NCBI RefSeq assembly: GCF_018327685.1 | Contig: NZ_BNEL01000003.1 | Location: 1,426,001 to 1,490,000, forward strand | DNA from: Streptomyces sp. TS71-3 | GTDB lineage: Bacteria > Actinomycetota > Actinomycetes > Streptomycetales > Streptomycetaceae | DNA: 64,000 nt | Reading direction: 5' to 3' | Part shown: positions 8,963-17,365 of the stretch, piece after piece | How the letters are laid out: the number at the start of each line of letters is the position of its first letter | Position numbering within the stretch: position 1 is the stretch's first letter | The notes under the pieces: model-generated | Seen by the model: the letters and a program-made list of their open reading frames with translations, nothing else | The model's database searches: none | What the model was told of the DNA's origin: nothing | Made by a program: the position numbers and the translations under genes

Positions 8963-9134
8963 CAGCAGGGGACCGTCTGGACCCCGTGGCGGGTGCTCCA
9001 CGGGGCCGCCGCCCGCGCGGAGGACGTCGTCGGCGTGAACGCCGAGGGTCTGGCCCTCGCCGCCCGCCCGCCGCCTTGTCAAGGCCAAGGGCGCCCGGAG
9101 CAAGGCGTACTCGCTCGACCCCCGCAGACGACCG

Positions 9135-9725
9135 TCAGCGAGAACCCGCACGCCCATGGTCGTACTCGCCGGCTGGGATGCGGAGCCCGTTGAGCATGGT
9201 CTGGATGATCGGTTCGAGGTAGTCCGGGGATCCGTGGATCTTGGCGATGGCCACGATCATGTCGAAGACCTGCTCCAGGGTGAGGTCGTCGCGCACCTCA
9301 CGGGCCTTCTGCGCGGCGGCCAGCAGGGGCCGGCCGGCGGCGAGGGCCTGCTCGCGACGGCTGTGCGGGCCGTCCTGGCCGGTGTGCTCCAGCAACTCCG
9401 AGACGATGAGGCGCTTGTTGGGGAGGAAGTCGAAGTGCAGGCGCAGCCAGGCAGTGAGTGCCGCGCCCGGCGTCTGTCCGTCTTCCATGACCGCGGCTTC
9501 GCAGATGGCGTCGACTTCCCCGGCGTAGAGGGCTTCGAGCAGTTCCTGGCGTCCGGGGAAGTTGCGATAGAGCGTGGCCATGCCGACGCCCGCGCGCCGA
9601 GCAACCCCGGCCATGGAGATGTCGGTGTCACCTTCGGCGAACGCGGTGCGGGCCGCAGCCAGGATCTTGTCGCGGTTGCGTTCGGCCGCTGCCCGCCGTG
9701 TGGGAAACGCCCTCTTGTCAGTCAT
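9135..9725 (-). CDS. TetR-family repressor, divergent from a broken drug exporter
   Basis: A 196-residue TetR/AcrR regulator. The N-terminal helix-turn-helix reads AAARTAFAEGDTDISMAGVA then GVGMATLYRNFPGRQELLEA. The C-terminal half is the ligand-binding all-helical domain. The ATG at 9725 follows a good ribosome site (GGAGAAGG); the upstream extension to 9866 is not needed. It is divergent from an EmrB/QacA-type exporter and most likely controlled it through the repeats at 9814-9865. Since that exporter now carries a frameshift, the regulator may have lost its main target. Confidence 0.85.
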   Translation of the reverse strand: MTDKRAFPTRRAAAERNRDKILAAARTAFAEGDTDISMAGVARRAGVGMATLYRNFPGRQELLEALYAGEVDAICEAAVMEDGQTPGAALTAWLRLHFDFLPNKRLIVSELLEHTGQDGPHSRREQALAAGRPLLAAAQKAREVRDDLTLEQVFDMIVAIAKIHGSPDYLEPIIQTMLNGLRIPAGEYDHGRAGSR

Positions 9726-9813
9726 CACCCTTCTCCGATCCGGTATCACCCCGCGTGGGCGGTGGGCCGCGCTCGCCTCCCTGCGTCGCGCCCGTGCGTT
9801 CACCCCCACCCAA

Positions 9814-9865
9814 GTGGACAACCTATCCGGCATCGGCCTACTGTTGGTGGACAGCCTATCCGGCA
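9814..9865. promoter_or_regulatory. direct-repeat operator between TetR gene and exporter
   Basis: GTGGACAACCTATCCGGCA (9814-9832) is repeated as GTGGACAGCCTATCCGGCA (9847-9865), 33 bases apart with a single mismatch. Each copy contains a weak dyad, GGACA...TATCC. The position between divergent regulator and transporter genes fits a TetR binding region. Confidence 0.5.
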
Positions 9866-9929
9866 ATGGTGCCGGTGCAGCTGGTCAGCCGCCCAGTACA
9901 TCAGCCACCCAGTACAGAGGAGCTTCGCC

Positions 9930-11425
9930 ATGCCTCACGCACGTTCCAGAGGGCTGACGTCCCCGCAGCCCGCGACGCGGGCCGTGGCCAAACCGGGCGT
10001 GGTCCTGGCCGCGATTGCCTTGATCGCCTGCACCGCGCAGTTCATGGTGGTGCTCGACTCCAGCATCGTGAACGTGGCCCTTCCCTCGATGAAGGCCGGC
10101 CTCCGCCTGTCGGACACCGCGCAGCAGTGGGTGTCAACGGCTATCTGATCGCATTCGGCGGCCTGCTGCTGCTCGCCTCGCGCGCCAGTGACCTGTTCGG
10201 TCGCCGCCGCCTCTTCCAGGCCGGCCTGGTCGTCTTCACCGCCGCCAGCCTCTTCGGGGGCCTGGCCACCGATGGCTGGATGCTGCTGGCGGCACGCGTC
10301 GTGCAAGGTGCAGGCGCCGCCGCGCTGGCACCGTCCAGCCTGAGCCTGATCACCACGAGTCACACCGACCCCGCCCAGCGCACGCGCGCGATGACCTGGT
10401 GGGGCGTCGCCGCGTCCAGTGCCGGCGCGGCCGGCATCGTGCTCGGCGGCCTGCTGACCGCCTCCTTGAGCTGGCGCTGGGTGATGCTCGTCAACGTGCC
10501 CATCGGCGTCGGCCTGCTGGTGGCCAGTCTCATCTGCCTGCAGCCCTCCGCACCCTCAACGGCCCGCGCCCGCATGGACGTTCCCGGTGCCGTGACGATC
10601 ACCCTGGCCGCTGCCGCGATCGTCTACGGCGTGTCCATCGCCCCGGACCACGGCTGGGCATCCGGACGGGTCCTCGCCCTGCTGATCGGCGGAATCCTGG
10701 TGCTGGCGGCATTCGTGGCGATCGAGCGCCGCACCGGCGACCCGCTCATCCCGCTGGACGTCTTCTCCATCCACAACGTGCGCATCGGCAACATCCTGAC
10801 CCTGTGCATGGGTGTGGTGATCACCGCGCCGCTGTTCTTCCTCTCGCTGTACCTGCAGCAGGTGCTGGGGGAGAGCGCCCTGCGCACCGGGCTGTCGCTG
10901 CTGCCGATGGTCTCCGTGATCAGCGCAGGCGTCCTGATCTCCCAGAAGCTGATCCCCGCGATCGGCCCGCGCCGCCTGGTGGTGACCGGCGGCCTGGTTG
11001 CCGCCGCCGGACTGGTATGGCTGGCCTCGTTGCCCGACCAGTCCGACTATGTCGGACACGTCCTGCTGCCCACGGTGGTCATCGGTGCGGGCACGAGCCT
11101 GACGATGATGCCGGCGATCGTCGCCGCCACCACCGGCGTCGCCCCGCGCAACGCCGGTGTTGCCTCCGGTCTGATCAACATGTGCCGCCAGCTCGGTGCG
11201 GCCCTCGGTCTGGCCGCGCTCGTCACCGTCGCCGCCACCGTCACCCGCAACAGCTCCGCGACCGGCTCCGCGGCCACGGTCGACGGCTACCGCATCGCGT
11301 TCTACGCCATCGCCACGATGAGCATCGTCACCGCCCTTCTCTCGCTGCTGCTCAAGGGCGATGGCGCGGCCACGAGCCCGCAGCGCAAGGGCCGCGCGGT
11401 CGCCGCGCCGCCTGAGTCCCGGTAG
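9930..11425 (+). pseudogene. EmrB/QacA-type MFS drug exporter with a one-base frameshift
   Basis: A 14-helix MFS multidrug exporter. The start at 9930 reads MPHARSRGLTSPQ, then helix 1 with motif MVVLDSSIVNVALPSM, up to QQWV near 10130. There the frame runs into a TGA at 10146, while the continuation NGYLIAFGGLLLLASRASDL is in the next frame and runs cleanly to 11425. Family members read W-V-V-N-x-Y-L, so a single missing base (GTG-GTC-AAC reduced to GTGTCAAC) explains the break. This is either a true inactivating mutation or a sequencing error. The rest, including motif A GRRRLF, is intact. Confidence 0.75.
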
Positions 11426-11589
11426 CCGCCTGGAAGGGTCGGGCGTGCCGCGCCCAGGGAGGGATCAGCGCGTTCCAGGACATCAACGCGGCGCCCGCAC
11501 GCGGCCTTTCGGGAGGCTGGGCTCACGTTGGGTGGAAGGGGCGCGGCCACCCCTGTTCTTGACTGTCCCGTCCAGAACGCGCTATGTTC

Positions 11590-11608
11590 TGGACCACATA
11601 GTCAATAA
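11590..11608. promoter_or_regulatory. TetR-type operator upstream of the SDR gene
   Basis: TGGACCACATAGTCAATAA is, on the other strand, nearly identical to the site at 13191-13209 in front of the TetR gene at 12584-13174. The core GAC-N6-GTC is a dyad. It lies 130 bases before the SDR start. The rest of 11426-11741 holds no gene. Confidence 0.6.
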
Positions 11609-11741
11609 TTTCTCGCTGACCCATCCCCTGCCATGCCCCCCGCTTCCCGACGGCGGCGAGCGAGTGGACGAGCGCATGAGCTCAGCGGGGCGACGAGGCA
11701 GGCACGGACGCGGGTGACGAGATCATCGAAAGGACATCGCC

Positions 11742-12494
11742 ATGTCTCATCTGGATGGGAAGACCGCCCTCGTGACCGGCGCCTCCAGCGGTATCGGGCG
11801 CGCGACAGCCCGGCGTCTCGCCGGCGACGGTGCCCGCGTCTACCTGACGGGCAGGCGCAAGGACGAACTGGAAGCCGCGGCGGCGGAGTGCGGCCCCGGC
11901 GCGGTCGCCGTGCCGTGCGACGTCTCGCAGGCGGCCGATCTCGACCGTGTCATGGACGTCATCCGCGGCGACGGACGCCGCCTGGACGCCGTGGTGGCCA
12001 ATGCCGGCCTCGGTGTCCTGACCAGCCTCGCGGAGGCCACCCAGGAGCAGTACGACCACGTCTTCGGGGTGAACGCGAAAGGCACCCTGCTGACCGTGCA
12101 GAAGTCGCTGCCGCTCCTGGCCGACGGTGCCTCGGTGATCCTGCTCGGCTCGACGTCCAGCTACCAGGGGATCAGCGGCATGGGCCTCTACGCCGCCTCC
12201 AAGGCCGCGATCCGCAGTCTGGGGCGCACCTGGGCCGCCGAACTCGCGCCCCGGGGCGTGCGCGTCAACGTCATCACCCCTGGCCCCACCGCCACTCCCG
12301 GAATCGAGGGGCTGGCGGAGGCGAACGGCCTGAGCACTGAGGGTTTCCACGGTGTGCTCGCCTCCCAGGTCGCGTTGAACCGGATGGGCCGACCCGCCGA
12401 GGTGGCCGCCGTGGTCGCGTTCCTGGCCGGCCCGGAGAGCTCCTTCGTCACCGGCTCCGAGTACTTCGTGGACGGCGGCCAGATACAGGTCTGA
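11742..12494 (+). CDS. short-chain dehydrogenase/reductase
   Basis: A 250-residue classical SDR. It has the NAD(P)-binding motif TGASSGIG (residues 11-18), NAG, the catalytic Ser in LGSTSSYQG, the Y-x3-K pair in YAASKAAIRSLGR, and the C-terminal PGPTATP and YFVDGGQIQV. The substrate is unknown. It is convergent with a TetR gene that shares its operator sequence, so the pair is probably an inducible detoxification unit in which the repressor senses the compound the enzyme changes. The start follows an AAAGGAC ribosome site. Confidence 0.88.
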   Translation: MSHLDGKTALVTGASSGIGRATARRLAGDGARVYLTGRRKDELEAAAAECGPGAVAVPCDVSQAADLDRVMDVIRGDGRRLDAVVANAGLGVLTSLAEATQEQYDHVFGVNAKGTLLTVQKSLPLLADGASVILLGSTSSYQGISGMGLYAASKAAIRSLGRTWAAELAPRGVRVNVITPGPTATPGIEGLAEANGLSTEGFHGVLASQVALNRMGRPAEVAAVVAFLAGPESSFVTGSEYFVDGGQIQV

Positions 12495-12518
12495 ACCCTG
12501 CTGTGGAGGTGAAGGGGG

Positions 12519-12545
12519 CGGCGCCCGGGCCTGGGTCGGGCGCCG
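12519..12545. terminator. hairpin terminator between convergent SDR and TetR genes
   Basis: CGGCGCCCG (12519-12527) pairs with CGGGCGCCG (12537-12545) over a 9-base loop, just after the SDR stop and before the TetR stop. It has no U-tract, as is usual in Streptomyces. Confidence 0.6.
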
Positions 12546-12583
12546 TACGTGAGCGCCCCGCGCGGTCCCGCCGCGGGGGCGGG

Positions 12584-13174
12584 TCAGGACTCCGGCAGGA
12601 GCCGGGCGGTGAGCGAGCGCGCCGTCGCCGTCAGGGTGTCGATGTCCATGCCCGTGCGCCCCATGAAGACCAGTCCCTGCTGCGCGGCGAGCAGGGAGCG
12701 GGCGAATTCGAGCGGATCGGCGTCGGCCGGCAGATCGCCCTGGCCCTTGGCCCGCACGATGCACTCGGCGACCGCGGCCGTCGTCGCCTCGTAGGTGCGC
12801 CGGGACTCCGCCAGGACGCCCGGGTCCGCGGTGGCGAGCTCGCACGTGCTGTTCGCCATGAGGCACCCTCGGCGAGCGGCTGCCCCGGTGGCGTCGCCCA
12901 CGGGAGCCATCATGAACGCCCGCAGGGCGTCCACGGCCCGCTCGGCGGAGTCGAGCTCCTTCCGCAGGTAGCCGTGGCTCACCTCGTTGTAGTTGCGCAG
13001 CGCCTTGAGGAAGAGCCGGTGCTTGTCCCCGAAGGCCGCGTACAGGCTGCCCTTGCCGAGGCCGGTGACCTGCATCAGGTCGTCCAGGGACGTGGCCGCG
13101 TATCCCGCGTTCCAGAACTGTTCGCGGACCGCTTCCAGGACGCTCCGCTCGTCGAACCCTCGTGGTCTGGCCAT
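12584..13174 (-). CDS. TetR/AcrR repressor of the SDR gene
   Basis: A 196-residue TetR-family protein. DNA-binding domain: VREQFWNAGYAATSLDDLMQ, then VTGLGKGSLYAAFGDKHRLF. The C-terminal domain resembles the C-terminal region of the AcrR branch (RGCLMANSTCELA). The ATG at 13174 gives the usual MARPRGFDERSVLEA start. The operator at 13191-13209 overlaps its own promoter region, and the same sequence lies before the neighbouring SDR, so it most likely represses both. Ligand unknown. Confidence 0.86.
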   Translation of the reverse strand: MARPRGFDERSVLEAVREQFWNAGYAATSLDDLMQVTGLGKGSLYAAFGDKHRLFLKALRNYNEVSHGYLRKELDSAERAVDALRAFMMAPVGDATGAAARRGCLMANSTCELATADPGVLAESRRTYEATTAAVAECIVRAKGQGDLPADADPLEFARSLLAAQQGLVFMGRTGMDIDTLTATARSLTARLLPES

Positions 13175-13190
13175 GACATCACGGTAACAG

Positions 13191-13262
13191 TTATTGACCG
13201 TATGGTCCACAAAGGGATATAAAGGAATAACGTGGATGATTTGGATAGTGGACCACTCGGTC
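13191..13262. promoter_or_regulatory. TetR operators between the regulator and the SpoIIE phosphatase gene
   Basis: TTATTGACCGTATGGTCCA (13191-13209) matches the inverse of the site at 11590-11608. A second, shorter copy, TGGACCACTCGGTC, lies at 13249-13262. The second site is on the phosphatase side, so the repressor could also affect that gene. Confidence 0.55.
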
Positions 13263-13442
13263 GGGAACGCGCGACCATGCCGTCGCGTGCGTCACGCGAG
13301 GGTGCCGGCGCCGCGCTCCAGTAGCCGCTCCAGCACCCGCTTCAGCGCCCCGCCCCGGCGTCGGGCTGATGGCATCTGCGGCCCCGTAGACTGGGGTATT
13401 CCCGAAAAACTTCCCGAAAGGGCACGAGGAGGGCGGTGGGAC

Positions 13443-15572
13443 ATGCGTGGAGACGAGAACAGCGCCGTCGCCCCGGAGACGGCGGAGGTGGACCGGCTGC
13501 TCGACCGGGCCACGAGAACCGTCGGCGCGCATTTCGGGGCGCTGTATCTGAAGGTCCCGGAGCGGAAGCTGATGATGATGACGACCGCGACCGGGGTGCC
13601 CAGCAGGCTGACCCGGCCGTGGTCGCGGGTGGCGCTGGCGGCCCCCGTGCCGGTGGCCGAGGCGGCCCGGTCGGGCGCTCCGGTGTGGCTCCCCAACCGG
13701 CAGGAGCTGGCCCGCCGCTTCCCGCGCACGGCGCTCGCCTTCCCCTACTCGGTGGCCATGTACGTCGTTCCGGTGCTCGTCGACGGCGCCTGCTGGGGTG
13801 CCGTCCTGATGCTGTGGCCCGGCAACCGCCCACAGGAGCTGACCCCCGCCGAGACCAGCGAGATAGGGCGGGCCGTGGAGCTGATCGCCCGGGGGCTGCG
13901 CACGGCCGCGGCGCGGGGCAGCCCGGTGCGTCCGAGGATCACCCCGCTCGCCCTGGACCCGCCGTCGCCGCGGTACGGCCACCCCGCGTCCGACCTCACC
14001 GAACGGCTCGGTGAAGGCGTCTGCGCGCTCGACCTGCACGGCCGCGTCACCTTCCTGAACAGCACGGCGGCCGGCCTCCTGGAACGCGACCGCGCCGAGC
14101 TGCTGGGCAACCGGCCCTGGCAGATGGTGCCCTGGCTGACCGACCCCGCCTACGAGAACGCCTATCTCGCGGCTCTCTTCAGCCGTCTTCCCACCAGCTT
14201 CACCGCCGACCGGCCGGACGGCACGTCGCTCGCGTTCCTGCTGTATCCCGACACCACCGGGATCACCGTGCGCATCAGGCCGACCGACAGGCCCGAGGAC
14301 CCGCCGGATCCGGCCACCGACACCCTGCCCGCCGCGCCGGCCCGCCCCGGCACCCTCTTCCACCTCCTGCACCTCGCGTCCGCCCTCACCCGGGCCGTCG
14401 ATGTGGAGGAGCTGACGTTCTCCCTGACCGAGCAGGTCATGCAGGTCCTCGACGCCCAGGGCCTGGCGCTGCTCACGGCCGACGAGGGACGGCTCCAGGT
14501 CGTCGGGACCGCCGGGTTCCCCCCGGAGGTGCAGAGGTACCTCAACGGCCTCCCGCTGTCCTCGCAGACCGCCGGCATCCGGGCGATCGAGACCGGTGTG
14601 CCGTTGTTCTACTCCGACGCCTCGGACCTGATCCGCGACTTCCCCAACAACCGGCACTGCGGGGACATGGCGGCGTTCGCCTTCCTGCCCCTGACGGTGT
14701 CCGGCCGGACCATCGGCTGCTGCGTCCTCGGGTACGACCGGCCGAGGCTCTTCCCCACCGACCAGCGAGCCGAACTCACCTCGCTGGCCGGGATGATCGC
14801 GCAGGCACTCGAACGCGCCCGGCTCTACGACTCCAACGCCCAGGTCGCACGCGGCCTCCAGGAGGGGCTGCTGCCGCACCGGCTGCCCCGGCCCGGGCAG
14901 CTCGACGTGGCCGCCCGCTACCGACCCGCCACGCACGCCCTCGAAGTCGGCGGCGACTTCTACGACCTGATCGACTTCGGCGAGTCCGTCGTGGGAGCGG
15001 TCGTCGGCGATGTCCAGGGGCACAGCGTCCAGGCGGCCGCCATCATGGGCCAGGTCCGCACCGCCGTCCACACCCACGCTCGGGCGGGCTCCCCGCCCGA
15101 AGAGATCCTCTCGCGGACGAACCGGCTGCTCACCGAGCTGAGCGGCAGCCTGTTCTGCAGCTGCGTCTACGCCCACATCGACGTTCCCCGGCACCGGGTC
15201 CGGCTCGTGTCCGCCGGGCACCCGCCCCCGATCCTGCGGCATCCGGACGGCACCACCGAGGTGCTGGACAAGGCGTCCGGGCTGCTCCTGGGCATCGAGC
15301 CGGACGTGCGCTACGAGATCACGGAGTTCGACCTGCCGCCTGGAGCGCTTCTGGCCCTCTACACCGACGGGCTCGTCGAGCGGCCCGGCATCGATCTGGG
15401 ACAGGCGATCGGCAGGCTTGCCGAGGAGATCTCCGAGGCGGGACGGCAGGAACTGGGCGCGCTGGCGGACGCCGTCATCGAGCGGGCCGAGACGACCGTG
15501 AGCCCGCGCAGCGGCGACGACATCGCGCTGCTCCTCGTCGAATGCCCCATGGCCGGATCGGATCACCGTTAG
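13443..15572 (+). CDS. GAF/PAS-SpoIIE protein phosphatase
   Basis: A 709-residue multidomain regulator. A GAF-like sensor occupies about residues 1-160, a PAS-like segment about 185-290 (LGEGVCALDLHGRVTFLNST), and a second GAF about 310-470. The PP2C/SpoIIE Ser/Thr phosphatase at the C-terminus has GGDFYDLI and GDVQGHSVQAAAIM metal-binding motifs, then SAGHPPP, YTDGLVE and GDDIALL. Such proteins dephosphorylate anti-anti-sigma factors. The ATG at 13443 with an upstream GAGGAGGG-type site is the likely start. No sigma or anti-sigma gene is adjacent, so its partner is unknown. Confidence 0.87.
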   Translation: MRGDENSAVAPETAEVDRLLDRATRTVGAHFGALYLKVPERKLMMMTTATGVPSRLTRPWSRVALAAPVPVAEAARSGAPVWLPNRQELARRFPRTALAFPYSVAMYVVPVLVDGACWGAVLMLWPGNRPQELTPAETSEIGRAVELIARGLRTAAARGSPVRPRITPLALDPPSPRYGHPASDLTERLGEGVCALDLHGRVTFLNSTAAGLLERDRAELLGNRPWQMVPWLTDPAYENAYLAALFSRLPTSFTADRPDGTSLAFLLYPDTTGITVRIRPTDRPEDPPDPATDTLPAAPARPGTLFHLLHLASALTRAVDVEELTFSLTEQVMQVLDAQGLALLTADEGRLQVVGTAGFPPEVQRYLNGLPLSSQTAGIRAIETGVPLFYSDASDLIRDFPNNRHCGDMAAFAFLPLTVSGRTIGCCVLGYDRPRLFPTDQRAELTSLAGMIAQALERARLYDSNAQVARGLQEGLLPHRLPRPGQLDVAARYRPATHALEVGGDFYDLIDFGESVVGAVVGDVQGHSVQAAAIMGQVRTAVHTHARAGSPPEEILSRTNRLLTELSGSLFCSCVYAHIDVPRHRVRLVSAGHPPPILRHPDGTTEVLDKASGLLLGIEPDVRYEITEFDLPPGALLALYTDGLVERPGIDLGQAIGRLAEEISEAGRQELGALADAVIERAETTVSPRSGDDIALLLVECPMAGSDHR

Positions 15573-15599
15573 GGTGAGATCAGCCGTGTATGTCGAGAT

Positions 15600-15853
15600 A
15601 GGTGGGGATAATCCAGACATTCATTACCGGTCAACTTCCCCGCGATAATGTGGAATTCGGTATTCTGGGTTGCGGGGGCAAAATCGGGTGGATAGAGTCG
15701 CGGCGGTCGCCGGGACGAGGGCCCATCTCCTTGCGGGAAAAGGAGGGGGGCGGAGTGATCGATGAGGGGGATCGTGCGATGGGCGAAGTTCACTTATCAG
15801 AAGTGAGCCATATCCCGGAAATCAACCCGGGGGATATGGCGGCAGTACGGTGA
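15600..15853 (+). repeat. left copy of an inverted duplication flanking the biosynthetic cluster
   Basis: This stretch aligns, as reverse complement, with 39339-39600; about three quarters of positions agree by eye, with very few gaps. Conserved parts in order: GGTCAA and GGATAA boxes, which on the minus strand form a promoter TTGACC-N17-TTATCC (15634-15629, 15611-15606) pointing left; GGTTGCGGGGG; GATAGAGTCGCG; a hairpin CTCCTT/AAGGAG (15727-15732, 15740-15745); a GAGGGGG ribosome site (15764-15770); and the 24-codon ORF. Homology continues in patches to about 16510. Confidence 0.8.
15779..15853 (+). CDS. conserved 24-residue peptide, left copy
   Basis: A 24-codon ORF with a good ribosome site (GAGGGGG, 8 bases before ATG). 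It begins MGEVHL, keeps E8 and H11, has INPGD at 15-19 and AA at 21-22, and ends VR. The right-hand copy at 39339-39413 has 15 of 24 residues identical, the same length and no indels. By my count differences fall 5, 4 and 7 on codon positions 1, 2 and 3, including three silent changes within INPGD. Codon 6 is TTA in both copies, which would make translation depend on the bldA tRNA. It has no Cys, Thr or Tyr, so a lanthipeptide or PqqA-like precursor is unlikely. Function unknown: leader peptide, signal peptide or precursor are all open. Confidence 0.5.
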   Translation: MGEVHLSEVSHIPEINPGDMAAVR

Positions 15854-16227
15854 CCGTGCCCATCTTGCAGGTGAGAAATTCCGATCAGGACCCTGGTGCC
15901 GGAGTTCGACCCCCTCTTGTGCTGAATTCCTCCTGCGCGTTGCCGACGACGCCGACCGTGTACGTCTCTCCTCGCGCTCCTTCTCCCGCGACATGCGTCC
16001 CGCCTTGGCCACCGTGCGTGCCGCGGGCACCCACTCATGGGCGCGATGCCGTCCGCACGCCGTCCGGGCCGGCTTCACCTGCGACGTCATGGTGAGGCGC
16101 GCTGGGCCCGGTTGGCAGCTCCCGTAGGTGCGGGCGGTGAATTCTGCTTGAGCCATCGGGACCGGTCGCTGATTTCCCTCCATGCTGACGCGGGCCCGCA
16201 GTTCGAATCGGGTGCGTCGCATAGGGA

Positions 16228-16575
16228 ATGTGGCATCCGTGGCGGGTGAGCCGCCACCGCGATGCTCGCCCTCGCCGCGCGACAATCCTCGACAGGGCGG
16301 TTAGCACGCCGGTGACGGTAGCGAGGCGGGTGCGGATCCGTTCGAGGGCTGATGTCGCCGCCGTCTTCCGTAGTTCACCCGGGGGGATTTCTCCTGGCCG
16401 AAACACCACCTACCTCGAATTCGACGCCGGCCACACGTCCCTCGTCGAAAAGCGCACCGAACTTGTCGACACCATCCCCCTCCCCGTCACCTTCATCATC
16501 CATAAGCCCCGGAATGCGCTCATACCCGGCAGGCCGCTCGCAACCCAGCAAGCCGCTCGCGACCAAGCCGTATAG
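16228..16575 (+). pseudogene. C-terminal remnant of an alpha/beta hydrolase, left flank
   Basis: Residues encoded at 16402-16509 read TYLEFDAGHTSLVEKRTEL then VDT...TFIIHKP. They match the C-terminus of the intact hydrolase at 37809-38588 (TYREFDSGHMVLVEKPTEL, FIHKP), including the catalytic His. Everything upstream of this (nucleophile, oxyanion hole) is absent. Between 15854 and 16400 are further scraps of the same duplication: a patch reading FTCDVMVRR at 16074-16100 matches FTCDVVVRR on the minus strand at 39022-39050. The left copy of the flank has therefore decayed. Confidence 0.75.
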
Positions 16576-16601
16576 ATCCCCTATGAGAGGACCTGACGAT
16601 C

Positions 16602-17246
16602 ATGACCGTCTCGCCACCGGACCGGCAGGACAAGACCGTTGTCGACCTGTGGTTCGATCCGCGCTGCCCGTGGGCGTGGATCACCTCCCGCTGGCTGCTG
16701 GAGGTCGAACAGGTGCGACCCATCGAAACCCGTTTCCACATCATGAGCCTGTCGGTCCTCAACGAGGGCCGCGAGGTGCCCGAGAAGTACAAGCAGGGCA
16801 TGATCGACGGCTGGGGGCCGGTGCGCGTCTGCATCGCGGCCGAGCAGCAGTACGGCAACGAGGTGATGCGGCCGCTCTACAACGCCATGGGAACCCGGAT
16901 CCACCACGACAAGGCCGGCCTGGGGCGGGACATGATGCTCGCCTCCCTCGCCGAGGCCGATCTGCCGTCAGCGCTCATCGAGGCGGCGGACTCCACCGAT
17001 TACGACAAGGAGCTCCGGGCCAGCCACCACGCCGGCATGGACCCCGTCGGCCAGGAGGTCGGCACTCCCGTGATCCACGTGCCCGGAGCCGACGGCGAAC
17101 TCGTCGCGTTCTTCGGACCCGTCATCACCCCCGCCCCGCGGGGCGAGGCCGCCGGCCGCCTCTGGGACGGTGTCATCGCCGTGACGAGCACCGACGGGTT
17201 CTTCGAGCTCAAGCGCACCCGCACCCGCGACCCCATCTTCGACTGA
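16602..17246 (+). CDS. DsbA-family protein, mycothiol-dependent nitroreductase (Rv2466c) type
   Basis: A 214-residue thioredoxin-fold protein of the DsbA/Rv2466c group. The active-site motif is D-P-R-C22-P-W-A-W where Rv2466c has C-P-W-C, so only the first Cys is kept and a monothiol, mycothiol-using mechanism is likely. VDLWFDPRCPWAWITSRWLL, the late cis-Pro VGTPVIHV and FFGPVITPAPRGEAAGRLWD fit the family. It is the first gene inside the left flank of the cluster and may serve redox chemistry or self-protection against an electrophilic product. No cluster operon is evident; the next gene is convergent. Confidence 0.83.
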   Translation: MTVSPPDRQDKTVVDLWFDPRCPWAWITSRWLLEVEQVRPIETRFHIMSLSVLNEGREVPEKYKQGMIDGWGPVRVCIAAEQQYGNEVMRPLYNAMGTRIHHDKAGLGRDMMLASLAEADLPSALIEAADSTDYDKELRASHHAGMDPVGQEVGTPVIHVPGADGELVAFFGPVITPAPRGEAAGRLWDGVIAVTSTDGFFELKRTRTRDPIFD

Positions 17247-17365
17247 CGCGCCGCGGATGACCCTCCGCTGACGCGCCCCCGGGGCGACCCTCCGCCACGG
17301 TGCCGGGCCTCTGGCAGCCGCGGTGGGGGCCCGTCAGCGGTGGAGTGCCCCGCGGGTGCGGGCCC

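Noticed and set aside
13191..15620. Long minus-strand frame opposite the SpoIIE phosphatase
   Set aside because: Shadow of the plus-strand gene with its GAF/PP2C motifs; no start signal or recognisable domain.
15569..15793. Outward-reading ORF in the flank leader whose translation resembles that of the other copy (GDG, SSRR, LTGN, CLD)
   Set aside because: The frame is similar only because the DNA is. Changes fall mostly on first and second codon positions, a one-base indel breaks the frame upstream, and the right copy has a stop and no start signal. Treated as non-coding leader.
15779..15853. Lanthipeptide, lasso or PqqA-type precursor for the 24-residue peptide
   Set aside because: It lacks Cys, Thr and Tyr, and no lanthionine, lasso or radical-SAM gene lies in the cluster.
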